From Tsukamurella sp. M9C (GTDB lineage: Bacteria > Actinomycetota > Actinomycetes > Mycobacteriales > Mycobacteriaceae), in assembly GCF_020169415.1 (NCBI RefSeq), contig NZ_JAIULG010000039.1:1-43845 (forward strand): DNA of 43,845 nucleotides, given 5' to 3'. Positions 8,436 to 18,082 of the stretch are shown here, one piece after another; position 1 is the first letter of the stretch, and each line of letters begins with the position of its first letter. The notes under the pieces are model-generated. The model was not told where the DNA came from. It worked only from the letters and a program-made list of their open reading frames with translations, and did not search any database. The position numbers and the translations under genes are program-made.

Positions 8436-9223
8436 GCGACTTCCTCCTGGTCACCGCCGCCTCGCTCGCGGCCCTCGCCGCGGTCCAGGCGATCACCTTC
8501 CTCGTGGGTCACCGCATCGGCCGGTACAACGTGGTGGACGTCGCCTGGGGCGCGGGCATCGTGGCCGTCGCGTGGATCGCGGCCGCGCTGGGCGACGGCG
8601 ACGCGACGCGCGCCCTCCTCCTCGCCGCGCTCATCACGGTCTGGGGCGTGCGCCTGTCCTGGCACATGTGGGTGAAATCCGCGGGCAAGGGCGAGGACCC
8701 GCGCTACACCGACATGCTGAATCGAGCGGGTGGCGGCACCGCGACCGTGATCCGCAAGGTCTTCGTCGTCCAGGGCGCCGCCCAGTGGTTCGTCTCGCTC
8801 CCCGTCCAGGTCTCGGCCACCGCCGGGCCCACCACCGGCCCGTGGACCGTCGTCCTGGCGGCGGGACTCCTCCTCGCCCTGACGGGGATCGGCTTCGAGG
8901 CCGTCGGCGACCACCAGTTGCGCGCCTTCAAGGCCGATCCAGCGCACCGCGGGCTGATCATGGACCGCGGCCTGTGGGCCTGGACCCGGCACCCCAACTA
9001 CTTCGGCGACGCCTGCACCTGGTGGGGGATCTGGCTCATCGCGGCCAGCGCGTGGCCGGGTGTGCTGACAGTTATCTCCCCCGTCCTCATGACCTACTTC
9101 CTGGTGTACGCCACGGGCGCCCGGCTCCTGGAGCGCTTCATGAGCGAGCGCCCCGGCTGGGCCGCGTACGCCGACCGCACGTCCTTCTTCGTCCCCCGAC
9201 CTCCCCGAGGAGAGAACCGATGA
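8432..9223 (+). CDS. DUF1295 membrane protein, steroid 5-alpha-reductase-like (Rv0446c-like)
   Basis: The 263-residue integral membrane protein shows about six hydrophobic segments. Its C-terminal signature is RGLWAWTRHPNYFGDACTWWGIWL, the region that binds NADPH in steroid 5-alpha-reductase and isoprenylcysteine methyltransferase relatives. N-terminal GRYNVVDVAWGAGIV and LSWHMWVKSAGKGEDPRY are typical of DUF1295. A reductase acting on the modified acyl chain is plausible from its constant position behind the CFA-like methyltransferase, but no activity is proven. ATG 8432 overlaps the upstream stop (ATGA). Its own stop overlaps the start of the lipocalin gene (ATG 9220), so the lipocalin belongs to the same transcript. 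Confidence 0.87.
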   Translation: MSDFLLVTAASLAALAAVQAITFLVGHRIGRYNVVDVAWGAGIVAVAWIAAALGDGDATRALLLAALITVWGVRLSWHMWVKSAGKGEDPRYTDMLNRAGGGTATVIRKVFVVQGAAQWFVSLPVQVSATAGPTTGPWTVVLAAGLLLALTGIGFEAVGDHQLRAFKADPAHRGLIMDRGLWAWTRHPNYFGDACTWWGIWLIAASAWPGVLTVISPVLMTYFLVYATGARLLERFMSERPGWAAYADRTSFFVPRPPRGENR

Positions 9224-9816
9224 TCCGCACCGCCCGCTCCGCCGCCCTCGCCTGCACCGCCGCCCTCGCCGTCGCGACAGCCGTCGCGGGTCCCGCCGCC
9301 GCGGCGCCCCTCGGCCCCGTCGCGAAGGTCGACGTGGCCCGCTACGTCGGCACCTGGCACCAGCTGGCCACGATCCCCGCGCCGTTCAGCGCGCAGTGCG
9401 CGCGCGACACCTCGGCGACCTACCGGATCGTCGACGCGACGAACGTCTCGGTCCACAACACGTGCACCACGTGGACCGGGTCGACCTCCTCGATCCGGGG
9501 CAACGCCCGCGTCACCGACCCCCGCACCACGGCGCAGCTCCACGTCTCCTTCCCCGGCGTGCCGACCCAGGAGGCCCTCGACGGTCCGCCCAACTACGTG
9601 GTCGCGGCGCTGGCTCCGGACTACTCCTGGGCGTTCGTCGGCGATCCGGCGCGACGCAGCGCCTTCGTCCTGTCGCGGACGGCGGCCGTGCCGCCCGCCC
9701 GGTGGGCGCAGGTGCGCGCCACCGCGGAGCGGCTCGGCTACAACGCGTGCACGATCCTCAGCACGCCGACCACCGGGGGACTCGAGCGGATAGCGCCGCT
9801 GTGTGCGCTCCCCTGA
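9220..9816 (+). CDS. secreted lipocalin family protein (Blc-like)
   Basis: A 198-residue secreted protein. The signal peptide is MIRTARSAALACTAALAVATAVAG with cleavage expected around AAA-APL, near residue 28. The mature domain begins with the lipocalin signature RYVGTWHQLATIPAPF and keeps NYVVAALAPDYSWAFVGDPARRSAFVLSR, the Blc-type barrel strand that precedes the last helix. Four cysteines in the mature part could form disulfides. Bacterial lipocalins bind fatty acids or lysophospholipids, so a role in handling released or modified lipids outside the membrane fits this operon. The ATG overlaps the DUF1295 stop and follows GAGGAGAG. As I recall it, the M. tuberculosis locus has no lipocalin at this place. 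Confidence 0.85.
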   Translation: MIRTARSAALACTAALAVATAVAGPAAAAPLGPVAKVDVARYVGTWHQLATIPAPFSAQCARDTSATYRIVDATNVSVHNTCTTWTGSTSSIRGNARVTDPRTTAQLHVSFPGVPTQEALDGPPNYVVAALAPDYSWAFVGDPARRSAFVLSRTAAVPPARWAQVRATAERLGYNACTILSTPTTGGLERIAPLCALP

Positions 9817-9824
9817 CGGTGTCG

Positions 9825-9843
9825 CGCCCCGCGGTCGGGGGCG
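9825..9843 (+). terminator. GC hairpin between lipocalin gene and sigK
   Basis: CGCCCC (9825-9830) can pair with GGGGCG (9838-9843) around a seven-base loop, directly after the lipocalin stop. There is no T-run. It could weaken read-through into sigK or simply protect the upstream mRNA end. Confidence 0.35.
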
Positions 9844-9902
9844 GAATCCGGTCCGGTGTGCCGGGAACCGGTAACGTACCGCGGGACGAAGGAGGCACCC
9901 GG

Positions 9903-10469
9903 ATGACCCGTGCGCGAACCGAGGCCGACGACCTGCTCGAACGCACCGCCGCCGGCGACGTCGGGGCCTTCCGCGAACTGTACGAGCGTACCGGTCGCCT
10001 CGTCTTCGGCACGGCGCTGCGGGTGATCGGCGACCGCGGCTACGGCGAGGAGGTCGCGCAGGAGGTCTACCTCGAGGCGTGGCGCAAGGCCGCCGATTTC
10101 GACGCCGCCCGCGGATCCGCCGAGTCCTGGCTCGTGACGATCGCGCACCGTCGGTCCGTCGACCGGGTCCGCGCCGAACGCTCCCGCGGGGAGCGCGAGA
10201 ACAGCTTCGCCCATGCGAGTTACCAGCGCCCGCACGACGTGGTGGCCGAGACCAGCGAGCAGCGGGAGGACTCCGGTGCGGTGGTCGACTGCCTCGACAC
10301 GCTCAGCGAACCGCAGCGCGACGCCCTGACCATGGCCTACTACGGCGGCCACACCTACCGCGAGGTCTCGGAGCGGCTGGACGCCCCGCTCGCCACGGTG
10401 AAGAGCCGCATCCGCGACGGCATCGCGCGCCTGCGCCGCTGCCTCGAGCCCCTCGGAGTGCTGTCATGA
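9903..10469 (+). CDS. sigK: ECF RNA polymerase sigma factor SigK
   Basis: The 188-residue ECF sigma factor has sigma region 2 (LLERTAAGDVGAFRELYERTGRLVFGTALRVIGDR then AQEVYLEAWRKAADFD) and region 4 (LDTLSEPQRDALTMAYYGGHTYREVSERL, then the helix-turn-helix APLATVKSRIRDGIARLRR). Its length equals M. tuberculosis SigK, and the neighbouring rskA and ufaA1-type genes support the assignment. SigK is held by the membrane anti-sigma RskA and activates its own locus and, in tuberculosis strains, mpt70/mpt83. AAGGAGG at 9889-9895 is well placed for ATG 9903. TAACGT at 9872-9877 could be the -10 of an extra promoter inside the 86-base gap behind the lipocalin gene, but no -35 is evident. Confidence 0.92.
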   Translation: MTRARTEADDLLERTAAGDVGAFRELYERTGRLVFGTALRVIGDRGYGEEVAQEVYLEAWRKAADFDAARGSAESWLVTIAHRRSVDRVRAERSRGERENSFAHASYQRPHDVVAETSEQREDSGAVVDCLDTLSEPQRDALTMAYYGGHTYREVSERLDAPLATVKSRIRDGIARLRRCLEPLGVLS

Positions 10470-11221
10470 GCGACGTGCCGGCAGGGACCGGGAGCGGGGA
10501 CGCGCTCCTCGACGATGCGGAGGTCTACGCCCTGCACGCCCTCGACGCCGACGAGCGGTCGGGCGTCGAGGCGGCGCGCGAGGCCGCGGCCGCCGACGTG
10601 CGCGAGGAGTTCGACGCCCGGGTCGATGCGGTGCGCGAGACGATGGCGGCGCAGGCCGCCCAGTACGGGGTCGAGCCGCCCGCGGAGGTCTTCGAGCGCG
10701 TCCTGGCCCAGGTGGTCGACGATCCCGGGGTCACGCCGATCCGCCGGAACCGCCGGCCGTCGCGCACGGCGCTGCGCGCGGTCGCCGCGGCGGCCGTCGT
10801 GGTGGTCGCCGTCGCGGCCGGCGTCGTCCTCGGCCGCTCCGTCCTCGCCGGACAGGACGGGCGGGCACCGTCGGAGACCGAGATCGTGCTCGCGGCGCCC
10901 GACGCCCGGACCACGCGGGCGCGGGTCGGCGACGCGACCATCTCGTTCATCTACTCCCGCGAGCGCAACGCCGGCGTGGTGCTGATGAACGACGTCCCGC
11001 CGCCGCAGGACGGCACCGTCTACCAGATGTGGCTGATGGACCCGGGCGGCGGCGCCCGCTCCCGCGGCACGATGACGCAGGCCGACGTGCGCCCCACGAC
11101 GACGGCGGCGGTCACGTCGATCGACGGCGCGGTGACGTTCGGCATCTCGATCGAGCGCCCGGGCGGCGCGGCCACCCCGTCGGACCGGATCGTGACGACC
11201 CTGCCGATCGCGCCGCGCTGA
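10466..11221 (+). CDS. rskA: anti-sigma-K factor RskA
   Basis: A 251-residue single-pass membrane protein. The cytoplasmic N-terminal ~100 residues (VYALHALDADERSGVEAAREA) match the anti-sigma domain that clamps SigK. A transmembrane helix spans about residues 103-123. The extracytoplasmic RskA domain includes MNDVPPPQDGTVYQMWLMDPGG and ends TTLPIAPR. Release of SigK in mycobacteria depends on regulated proteolysis of RskA. The ATG overlaps the sigK stop (ATGA), so sigma and anti-sigma are translationally coupled. It is the last gene of the operon and is followed by a GC-rich hairpin before the convergent MBL gene. Confidence 0.92.
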   Translation: MSDVPAGTGSGDALLDDAEVYALHALDADERSGVEAAREAAAADVREEFDARVDAVRETMAAQAAQYGVEPPAEVFERVLAQVVDDPGVTPIRRNRRPSRTALRAVAAAAVVVVAVAAGVVLGRSVLAGQDGRAPSETEIVLAAPDARTTRARVGDATISFIYSRERNAGVVLMNDVPPPQDGTVYQMWLMDPGGGARSRGTMTQADVRPTTTAAVTSIDGAVTFGISIERPGGAATPSDRIVTTLPIAPR

Positions 11222-11223
11222 TC

Positions 11224-11240
11224 GGCGCCGGCCGGGCGCC
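11224..11240. terminator. possible bidirectional hairpin terminator after rskA
   Basis: GGCGCC at 11224-11229 and again at 11235-11240 pair across a five-base loop, in the 47-base gap between the converging rskA and MBL genes. No T-run follows on either strand, which is common in actinobacteria. The call rests on position and stem only. Confidence 0.4.
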
Positions 11241-11268
11241 CGCGGCGGTGCGGCGCGGGCGGCCCGGG

Positions 11269-12186
11269 CTAGTCGCGCCAGGGGTCGGTACGTCGCCACG
11301 GCGTCGGAAGGTACAGGGACACACCGTCCTCGGCCGCCAGCCGACTGAGCGCCGCCATCGATACGTCGAGGTCGTCGCCCGCGTAGGGCAGGGCGCGCAG
11401 CCCGCGGTCCAGCGGCCGGAAGAAGTCGTCCCAGTGCGTCAGGACCACCCGCCGGGCGCCGACGGTCCGGACCGTCTCGGTCCAGTACTGCTCGATGTAG
11501 GCGCCGGACTGCAGGCCCAGCTGGCCGATGCCCAGGTACACGACCTCCGCGCTGCGCCCCGTCAGCGCCCCGGGCACGAAGCCCGCGCTCCCGACGACGA
11601 GGGCCGTGCGCTCCGACGCGCGGTGGCGCACCAGCATCGACCACGCCTCCCCGCAGCGGTAGGCCGACGCGCGCACCGGCGGGACGACCGGGCGGGTGAT
11701 CTGCCCCGGGTACCGGTCGGGCGGGCAGTGGTGGCCCTCGATCAACGTGAGGTCGAAGCCGCCGAAGCCGCGCGGCGCGGTGTCGCGCACCACCTGCACC
11801 TGTGCGGCGGGCAGCGCGTGACCCAGGTGCGCGACGGATGCGCCACCGACCAGGACCGCCCCGGTCCGCTCCGCGATCACGGCGGAATCCATCGCGTGGT
11901 CGAAGTGCGTGTGCACCGGCACCACCGCGTCGAGGCGCTCGACGCCCAGCCTCCCCAGCCCCGCGTCGATCCGCGGAACGGACGGCTCCAGGCGGCGCAC
12001 CCCCACCGACACGAGCGACGGCCGCGAGAAGAAGCCGTCCGTCATGATGGCCGACGCGCCGTCGCTGATCAGCAGGGTGGTCACGCCGGCCCACGTCACG
12101 GTGACGGGCGCCGCAGGCGCCGCCGTGGAGTCGTCGACCAGGGCCGCGTAGTCCGACAACCTCGGACGGCCGGGCTTGATCCTCAT
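11269..12186 (-). CDS. MBL-fold metallo-hydrolase
   Basis: The 305-residue protein has the metallo-beta-lactamase fold with metal motif HTHFDH at residues 92-97, an earlier TWAGVTTLLISDGASAIMTDG strand pair, and later VYLGIGQLG and VVLTHWDDFFRP with a downstream ligand His. The strand pattern resembles the UlaG-like/RomA group of L-ascorbate-6-phosphate lactonase-type or NAPE-PLD-type hydrolases, but no substrate can be given. ATG 12186 lies 25 bases after the stop of the DUF574 methyltransferase on the same strand, so they may be cotranscribed. No strong Shine-Dalgarno sequence is present. There is no signal peptide, so it should act in the cytosol. Confidence 0.82.
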   Translation of the reverse strand: MRIKPGRPRLSDYAALVDDSTAAPAAPVTVTWAGVTTLLISDGASAIMTDGFFSRPSLVSVGVRRLEPSVPRIDAGLGRLGVERLDAVVPVHTHFDHAMDSAVIAERTGAVLVGGASVAHLGHALPAAQVQVVRDTAPRGFGGFDLTLIEGHHCPPDRYPGQITRPVVPPVRASAYRCGEAWSMLVRHRASERTALVVGSAGFVPGALTGRSAEVVYLGIGQLGLQSGAYIEQYWTETVRTVGARRVVLTHWDDFFRPLDRGLRALPYAGDDLDVSMAALSRLAAEDGVSLYLPTPWRRTDPWRD

Positions 12187-12211
12187 CGGCCCATGATGGC
12201 ACTGCCGCCCG

Positions 12212-13039
12212 TCACACGATCCGGCCCACGCCGACGTAGCCGTAGTCGCAGCGCAGCTGCGCCTCGGTGAGGGGGTACTCGGGACGCCACCGGCCGTAGC
12301 GCACCAGTCCCGGCTCGAGGATCTCCGTGCCCTCGAGCCAGGAGAGGATCTCCGCGCGCGGACGGACGTTCAGCGGCGTACTGGTGTGCTCGTAGCGCCG
12401 CCGCACCCACCGCAGCTCGGCCGCGATCTCCGGGTGGGCGGAATCGTCGGAGACGTGCGACAGGGCGATCATGCTGCCCGGGACGGCGGGCTCCCGGTAC
12501 CGGCGGAGCAGCCCGGCCGGGTCGTCCCCGTCGCCGACGAAGACGAAGGTGCCGACGGCGAGCAGACCGATGGGCCTGCCGAAGTCGATGAGCCCACGGG
12601 TCACGGGGTGGTTCAGAACGGCGTCGGGGTCGCGGATGTCGACCTTGAGCACCCCCGCGTGCGGATCGTCGCCGACGAGTTGGCGCCCGAGCTCGAAGGC
12701 GATCGGCTCGCGGTGGACGAAGACGGTCCGCGCCTCGGGGTTGACCAGCCGCGCCAGCTCGTGGACGGTGCCGCCGGCCGTGATGCCCGAGCCGAGGTCG
12801 AGGAACTGGTCGATGCCCGCGTTCGCCATCGTCTGCACCGCGCGGCGGGCGAAGGTCCGGGTGAGCCGAGCGCCGAGCGCCCAGTGCGGGGCCTCCCGGG
12901 CGATCTCCTCGCCGGCGTCCCGGTCGACCGGGAGGTAGCTGGTGCCGCCCAGGAAGTAGTCGTAGAGCCGCGATCCGTTGGGGCGGTCCATGTCCAGCGG
13001 GATCGTCGACGGTGCGTCCGGCGGTTCGAGATTCGTCAT
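12212..13039 (-). CDS. SAM-dependent methyltransferase, DUF574 (PF04672) family
   Basis: A 275-residue protein with the actinobacterial DUF574 pattern: RPNGSRLYDYFLGGTSYLPVDRDAGEEI at the start, RRAVQTMANAGIDQFLDLGSGITAGGTVHE (SAM loop), and WLEGTEILEPGLVRYGRWRPE near the end. The family is expanded in actinomycetes and its targets are mostly unknown. After the second strand, where family members I remember have an Asp-rich VDNDP-like piece contacting the SAM ribose, this one reads VHREPIAF, so the acidic role may fall to the Glu. I chose ATG 13039 (MTNLEPPD); the frame is open further upstream but unconvincing. TAGATT on its strand at 13055-13050 could be a -10 with a very short leader. Confidence 0.82.
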   Translation of the reverse strand: MTNLEPPDAPSTIPLDMDRPNGSRLYDYFLGGTSYLPVDRDAGEEIAREAPHWALGARLTRTFARRAVQTMANAGIDQFLDLGSGITAGGTVHELARLVNPEARTVFVHREPIAFELGRQLVGDDPHAGVLKVDIRDPDAVLNHPVTRGLIDFGRPIGLLAVGTFVFVGDGDDPAGLLRRYREPAVPGSMIALSHVSDDSAHPEIAAELRWVRRRYEHTSTPLNVRPRAEILSWLEGTEILEPGLVRYGRWRPEYPLTEAQLRCDYGYVGVGRIV

Positions 13040-13075
13040 TGCAACGTCGAATCTAACCGAACTCGGCGCCCCGCG

Positions 13076-13081
13076 TAGAGT
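13076..13081 (+). promoter_or_regulatory. candidate -10 box for the diguanylate cyclase gene
   Basis: TAGAGT matches TAnnnT and lies 31 bases before GTG 13113, leaving a short leader that contains the strong ribosome-binding site GAGGAGGGG (13102-13110). No -35 is clear. The 73-base divergent gap must also hold the promoter of the methyltransferase gene. Confidence 0.35.
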
Positions 13082-13112
13082 GCTCGGACAGAACCGGGAT
13101 CGAGGAGGGGCA

Positions 13113-14432
13113 GTGGGGGAATCCTCGTCACCGCTGGGCTTCCTCGCGCGCGGTGAGTCCGTCGTCGCGCTGCTGGTGGACGAGTTCCTCATGTCGATCG
13201 CGGACGACGTCTACCTCCCGCTGCCCGCCGCCGTCGTGCGGGCGGAGCTGCTCACCGCGTTCCAGTCGGTGATCGCCGCGCTCGGCGCCGACGACTTCGA
13301 CCCGGCGGTGGGTCGCGACGTGGGCCGCCTCCTCGTCGCCCTGCAGATCACGGTGCCCGCGGGCGCCGCCGCCGGCGGACGGGCGATCGCGACGCTGCCC
13401 GACGCGCTGGTCCGGGAGCCGACGGCGGAGGTGCGGCGCCGGACCGCCCTCATCCTCGCGGAGTACACCGCCGGCTACGCCGAGGCCCTGACGCGCCGCA
13501 TCATCGACGGGCAGGCCGTGGTGCACCGGGCGGCGCAGTTGGCCCGACGGTCCGCCGAGGAGGGCGAGCGGCAGGCGCAGGCCCGGCTGCGGGTGATGTT
13601 CGAGCACGCCCGCTCCCCCGTCTTCGTCGCCGACGAGCGGGGCCGGCTCCTCGAGGCGAGCTCCGCGATGACCCGCATGATGGAGTCCAATCCGAAGCTC
13701 CTCGGGGCGTCGGGCGACGACGTGCGGCCGCTCCTCGCCGACGACCCGGCCGACGTCGAGCGGGTCCTGCGGGAGCTGGCGGACGCGAACGACGAGGGGG
13801 TCACCCGCTTCCTCGAGCACCGGCGGCTGCGCTTCCTGGGCGACACCAGCGTCGGGCGCTGGGCGCTGAGCCGCGTTCCGGCGCAGGGCGACCGGCCGGC
13901 GCTGCTCGTGGGCGTGGGGCACGACGTGACGGAGCTGCGGGCGACCCACGCGGAGCTCAGCCATCTCGCCCATCACGATGCGCTGACGGGGCTACCGAAC
14001 CGGCGCAGGCTGCGCGAGGACCTCTCCGACGCGCCCGCCGGCAGGGTCGGCTTCTGCCTCATCGACCTCGACGGCTTCAAGGCGATCAACGACCGATTGG
14101 GGCACGCGGTGGGCGATCGGCTCCTCGTCGCGACGGCCACGCGGATCCGGACCGCGCTCGCCGGCGTCGGCACCCTGTACCGCGTCGGCGGCGACGAGTT
14201 CGCGGTGCTCGTCTCCCCGCCCTTCCGGCCCGACGACGCCGCGCAGCTGGTGCACCGCGCGCTGGCCACGCCCATCGAGTTGCCCGCGGCGGGCGGCGCC
14301 GAGGCGCACGCGGTACGGATCGGCGCGAGCATCGGCACCACCACGACTGCGGAGGCCGGCTCCTCGGTGGAGTCGCTGATCGTCGGTGCGGACGCGGGTC
14401 TCTACCGCTCCAAGGACGCCCGGCGGGCCTGA
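13113..14432 (+). CDS. diguanylate cyclase with N-terminal helical and PAS-like sensory regions
   Basis: The 439-residue protein has a helical N-terminal region to about 150, a PAS-like domain (RVMFEHARSPVFVADERGRLLEASSAMTRMM onward) to about 270, and a GGDEF domain with HHDALTGLPNRRRL, LIDLDGFKAINDRLGH and an intact GGDEF at 359-363. It should make cyclic di-GMP from two GTP. The inhibitory RxxD site, expected just before the active loop, is absent: the residues there read AGVG. No transmembrane segment is visible. GTG 13113 is chosen because GAGGAGGGG ends two bases before it; the longer frame upstream is antisense to the methyltransferase. Its last 31 bases overlap the end of the convergent permease gene. 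Confidence 0.88.
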   Translation: MGESSSPLGFLARGESVVALLVDEFLMSIADDVYLPLPAAVVRAELLTAFQSVIAALGADDFDPAVGRDVGRLLVALQITVPAGAAAGGRAIATLPDALVREPTAEVRRRTALILAEYTAGYAEALTRRIIDGQAVVHRAAQLARRSAEEGERQAQARLRVMFEHARSPVFVADERGRLLEASSAMTRMMESNPKLLGASGDDVRPLLADDPADVERVLRELADANDEGVTRFLEHRRLRFLGDTSVGRWALSRVPAQGDRPALLVGVGHDVTELRATHAELSHLAHHDALTGLPNRRRLREDLSDAPAGRVGFCLIDLDGFKAINDRLGHAVGDRLLVATATRIRTALAGVGTLYRVGGDEFAVLVSPPFRPDDAAQLVHRALATPIELPAAGGAEAHAVRIGASIGTTTTAEAGSSVESLIVGADAGLYRSKDARRA

Positions 14433-15792
14433 GCTCGCGCGTGCACGGTGCCGGCGATCCACAGCAGCGCGACGACCAGTGAGGTCGAGAGCACCTGGTA
14501 CCGCACGTCGTCGTTGGCGATCGCGAGGACCACGATGCCCAGCAGCACCACGAGCACGGCCCACGAGAGGTACGGGTAGCCCCACATCTTCAGCGGCAGC
14601 CGGGTCCCGTCGCGCTCGGCGCGGCGGCGCAGCACGATCTGCGAGGCGATGGTGGCGAGCCAGGTGACGATGAGCGTCGACCCGACGACGGCGAGCAGCC
14701 GGTCCAGCACCTCGGAGCCCCAGATGTACGTCGCGGGCACGGCGAGGAAGCCGATGACCGAGCTCGCGAGCACCGCGAGGACGGGCACGCCCGACGGGTT
14801 CGCGCGCCCGAAGCCGGCGGGCGCCATCCTCCGCTCGGCGAGCGAGTAGAGCATCCGCGAGCTGCCGTACAGGTTCGCGTTGAGCGAGCTGAGCAGCGCC
14901 ACCACGATGACCACGCCGAGCGTGGTGCCCACCGCGGGCAGCCCCGCGGCCTTGAGCACGGCGACGAAGGGTTCCTTCGCGACGGCCGGGTCGTCCCAGG
15001 GCAGCGCGAGCAGGATCACGGCGACGCTGCCGACGTAGAAGACCAGGATCCGCCAGACCGTGGCGCGGATGGCCCGCCCGACGGTGCGCTCCGGGTCCCG
15101 GGTCTCGGCCGCGGCGACGGCGACGATCTCGATCCCGCCGAAGGCGAAGGCCACCACCAGCAGGGCGGCGACGACGCCGCTGATGCCGTGCGGCGCGAAA
15201 TCGGTGAGGTTGCCCAGCCCGGGCGAGGGCGCCGACGTCCAGCCGAGCAGGTAGCCGACGCCGATGACCAGGAAGAGCGCGACGAAGACGACCTTGATCA
15301 GCGAGAACCAGAACTCGAACTCGCCGAAGCCGCGGACCCCGGCCAGGTTCAGCGCGGTCAGCGCGACCATGAAGACCAGCGCCCACACCCACACCGGCGG
15401 CCCGCCGGGCAGCAGTCCGTTGAGGATGGCCGCCGCGGCGACGGCCTCCGCGGCCACCACCAGGCACAGCTGCACCCACCACAGCCAGCCCACGGCGAAG
15501 CCGGCGCCGGGCCCGAGGGCACGCCCGGCGTAGTAGGAGAAGGCGCCGGGGTTCGGGTCGGCGGCGACCATCTCGCCGAGCATCCGCATCACGGCGATGA
15601 CGACGAGCCCCGCCACGGCGTAGGCGATGAGCACCGCCGGTCCGGCCAGCGCGATCCCCTTGCCGGCGCCGACGAAGAGCCCGGCGCCGATCGCGGAGCC
15701 GAGGCTCATCATGATCAGGTGCCGGGCGCGGAGCCCTGCGTGCAGCCCCTCCTCGGCGGGCGCGGCGGTGTTCTCGTCCGACGGTGCCGCCA

Positions 15793-15793
<1 letters not shown>
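14402..15793 (-). CDS. amino acid permease (APC superfamily)
   Basis: The 463-residue membrane protein has about twelve transmembrane segments. It keeps the amino acid transporter start motif LIMMSLGSAIGAGLFVGAGKGI (residues about 27-48) and the GFGEFEFWFSLIKVV segment typical of the AAT/GABA-permease group, so it should import an amino acid with protons; the substrate is unknown. The ATG at 15793 shares one base with the purL stop (TGATG), so it is translated behind purL. A much longer open frame upstream is a shadow of purL. The gene ends inside the 3' end of the convergent diguanylate cyclase gene. Confidence 0.87.
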
Positions 15794-18060
<2,267 letters not shown>

Positions 18061-18066
18061 CAGCCC

Positions 18067-18072
18067 AGTTTA
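18067..18072 (-). promoter_or_regulatory. candidate -10 of a leaderless purL promoter
   Basis: TAAACT on the minus strand (TAnnnT) is followed by GGGCTG and then GTG 18060, so transcription could begin exactly at the start codon. No purine-rich Shine-Dalgarno sequence is present. The -35 region would lie inside the 3' end of cysNC and is not recognisable. Confidence 0.45.
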
Positions 18073-18082
18073 GACGGGTGAT

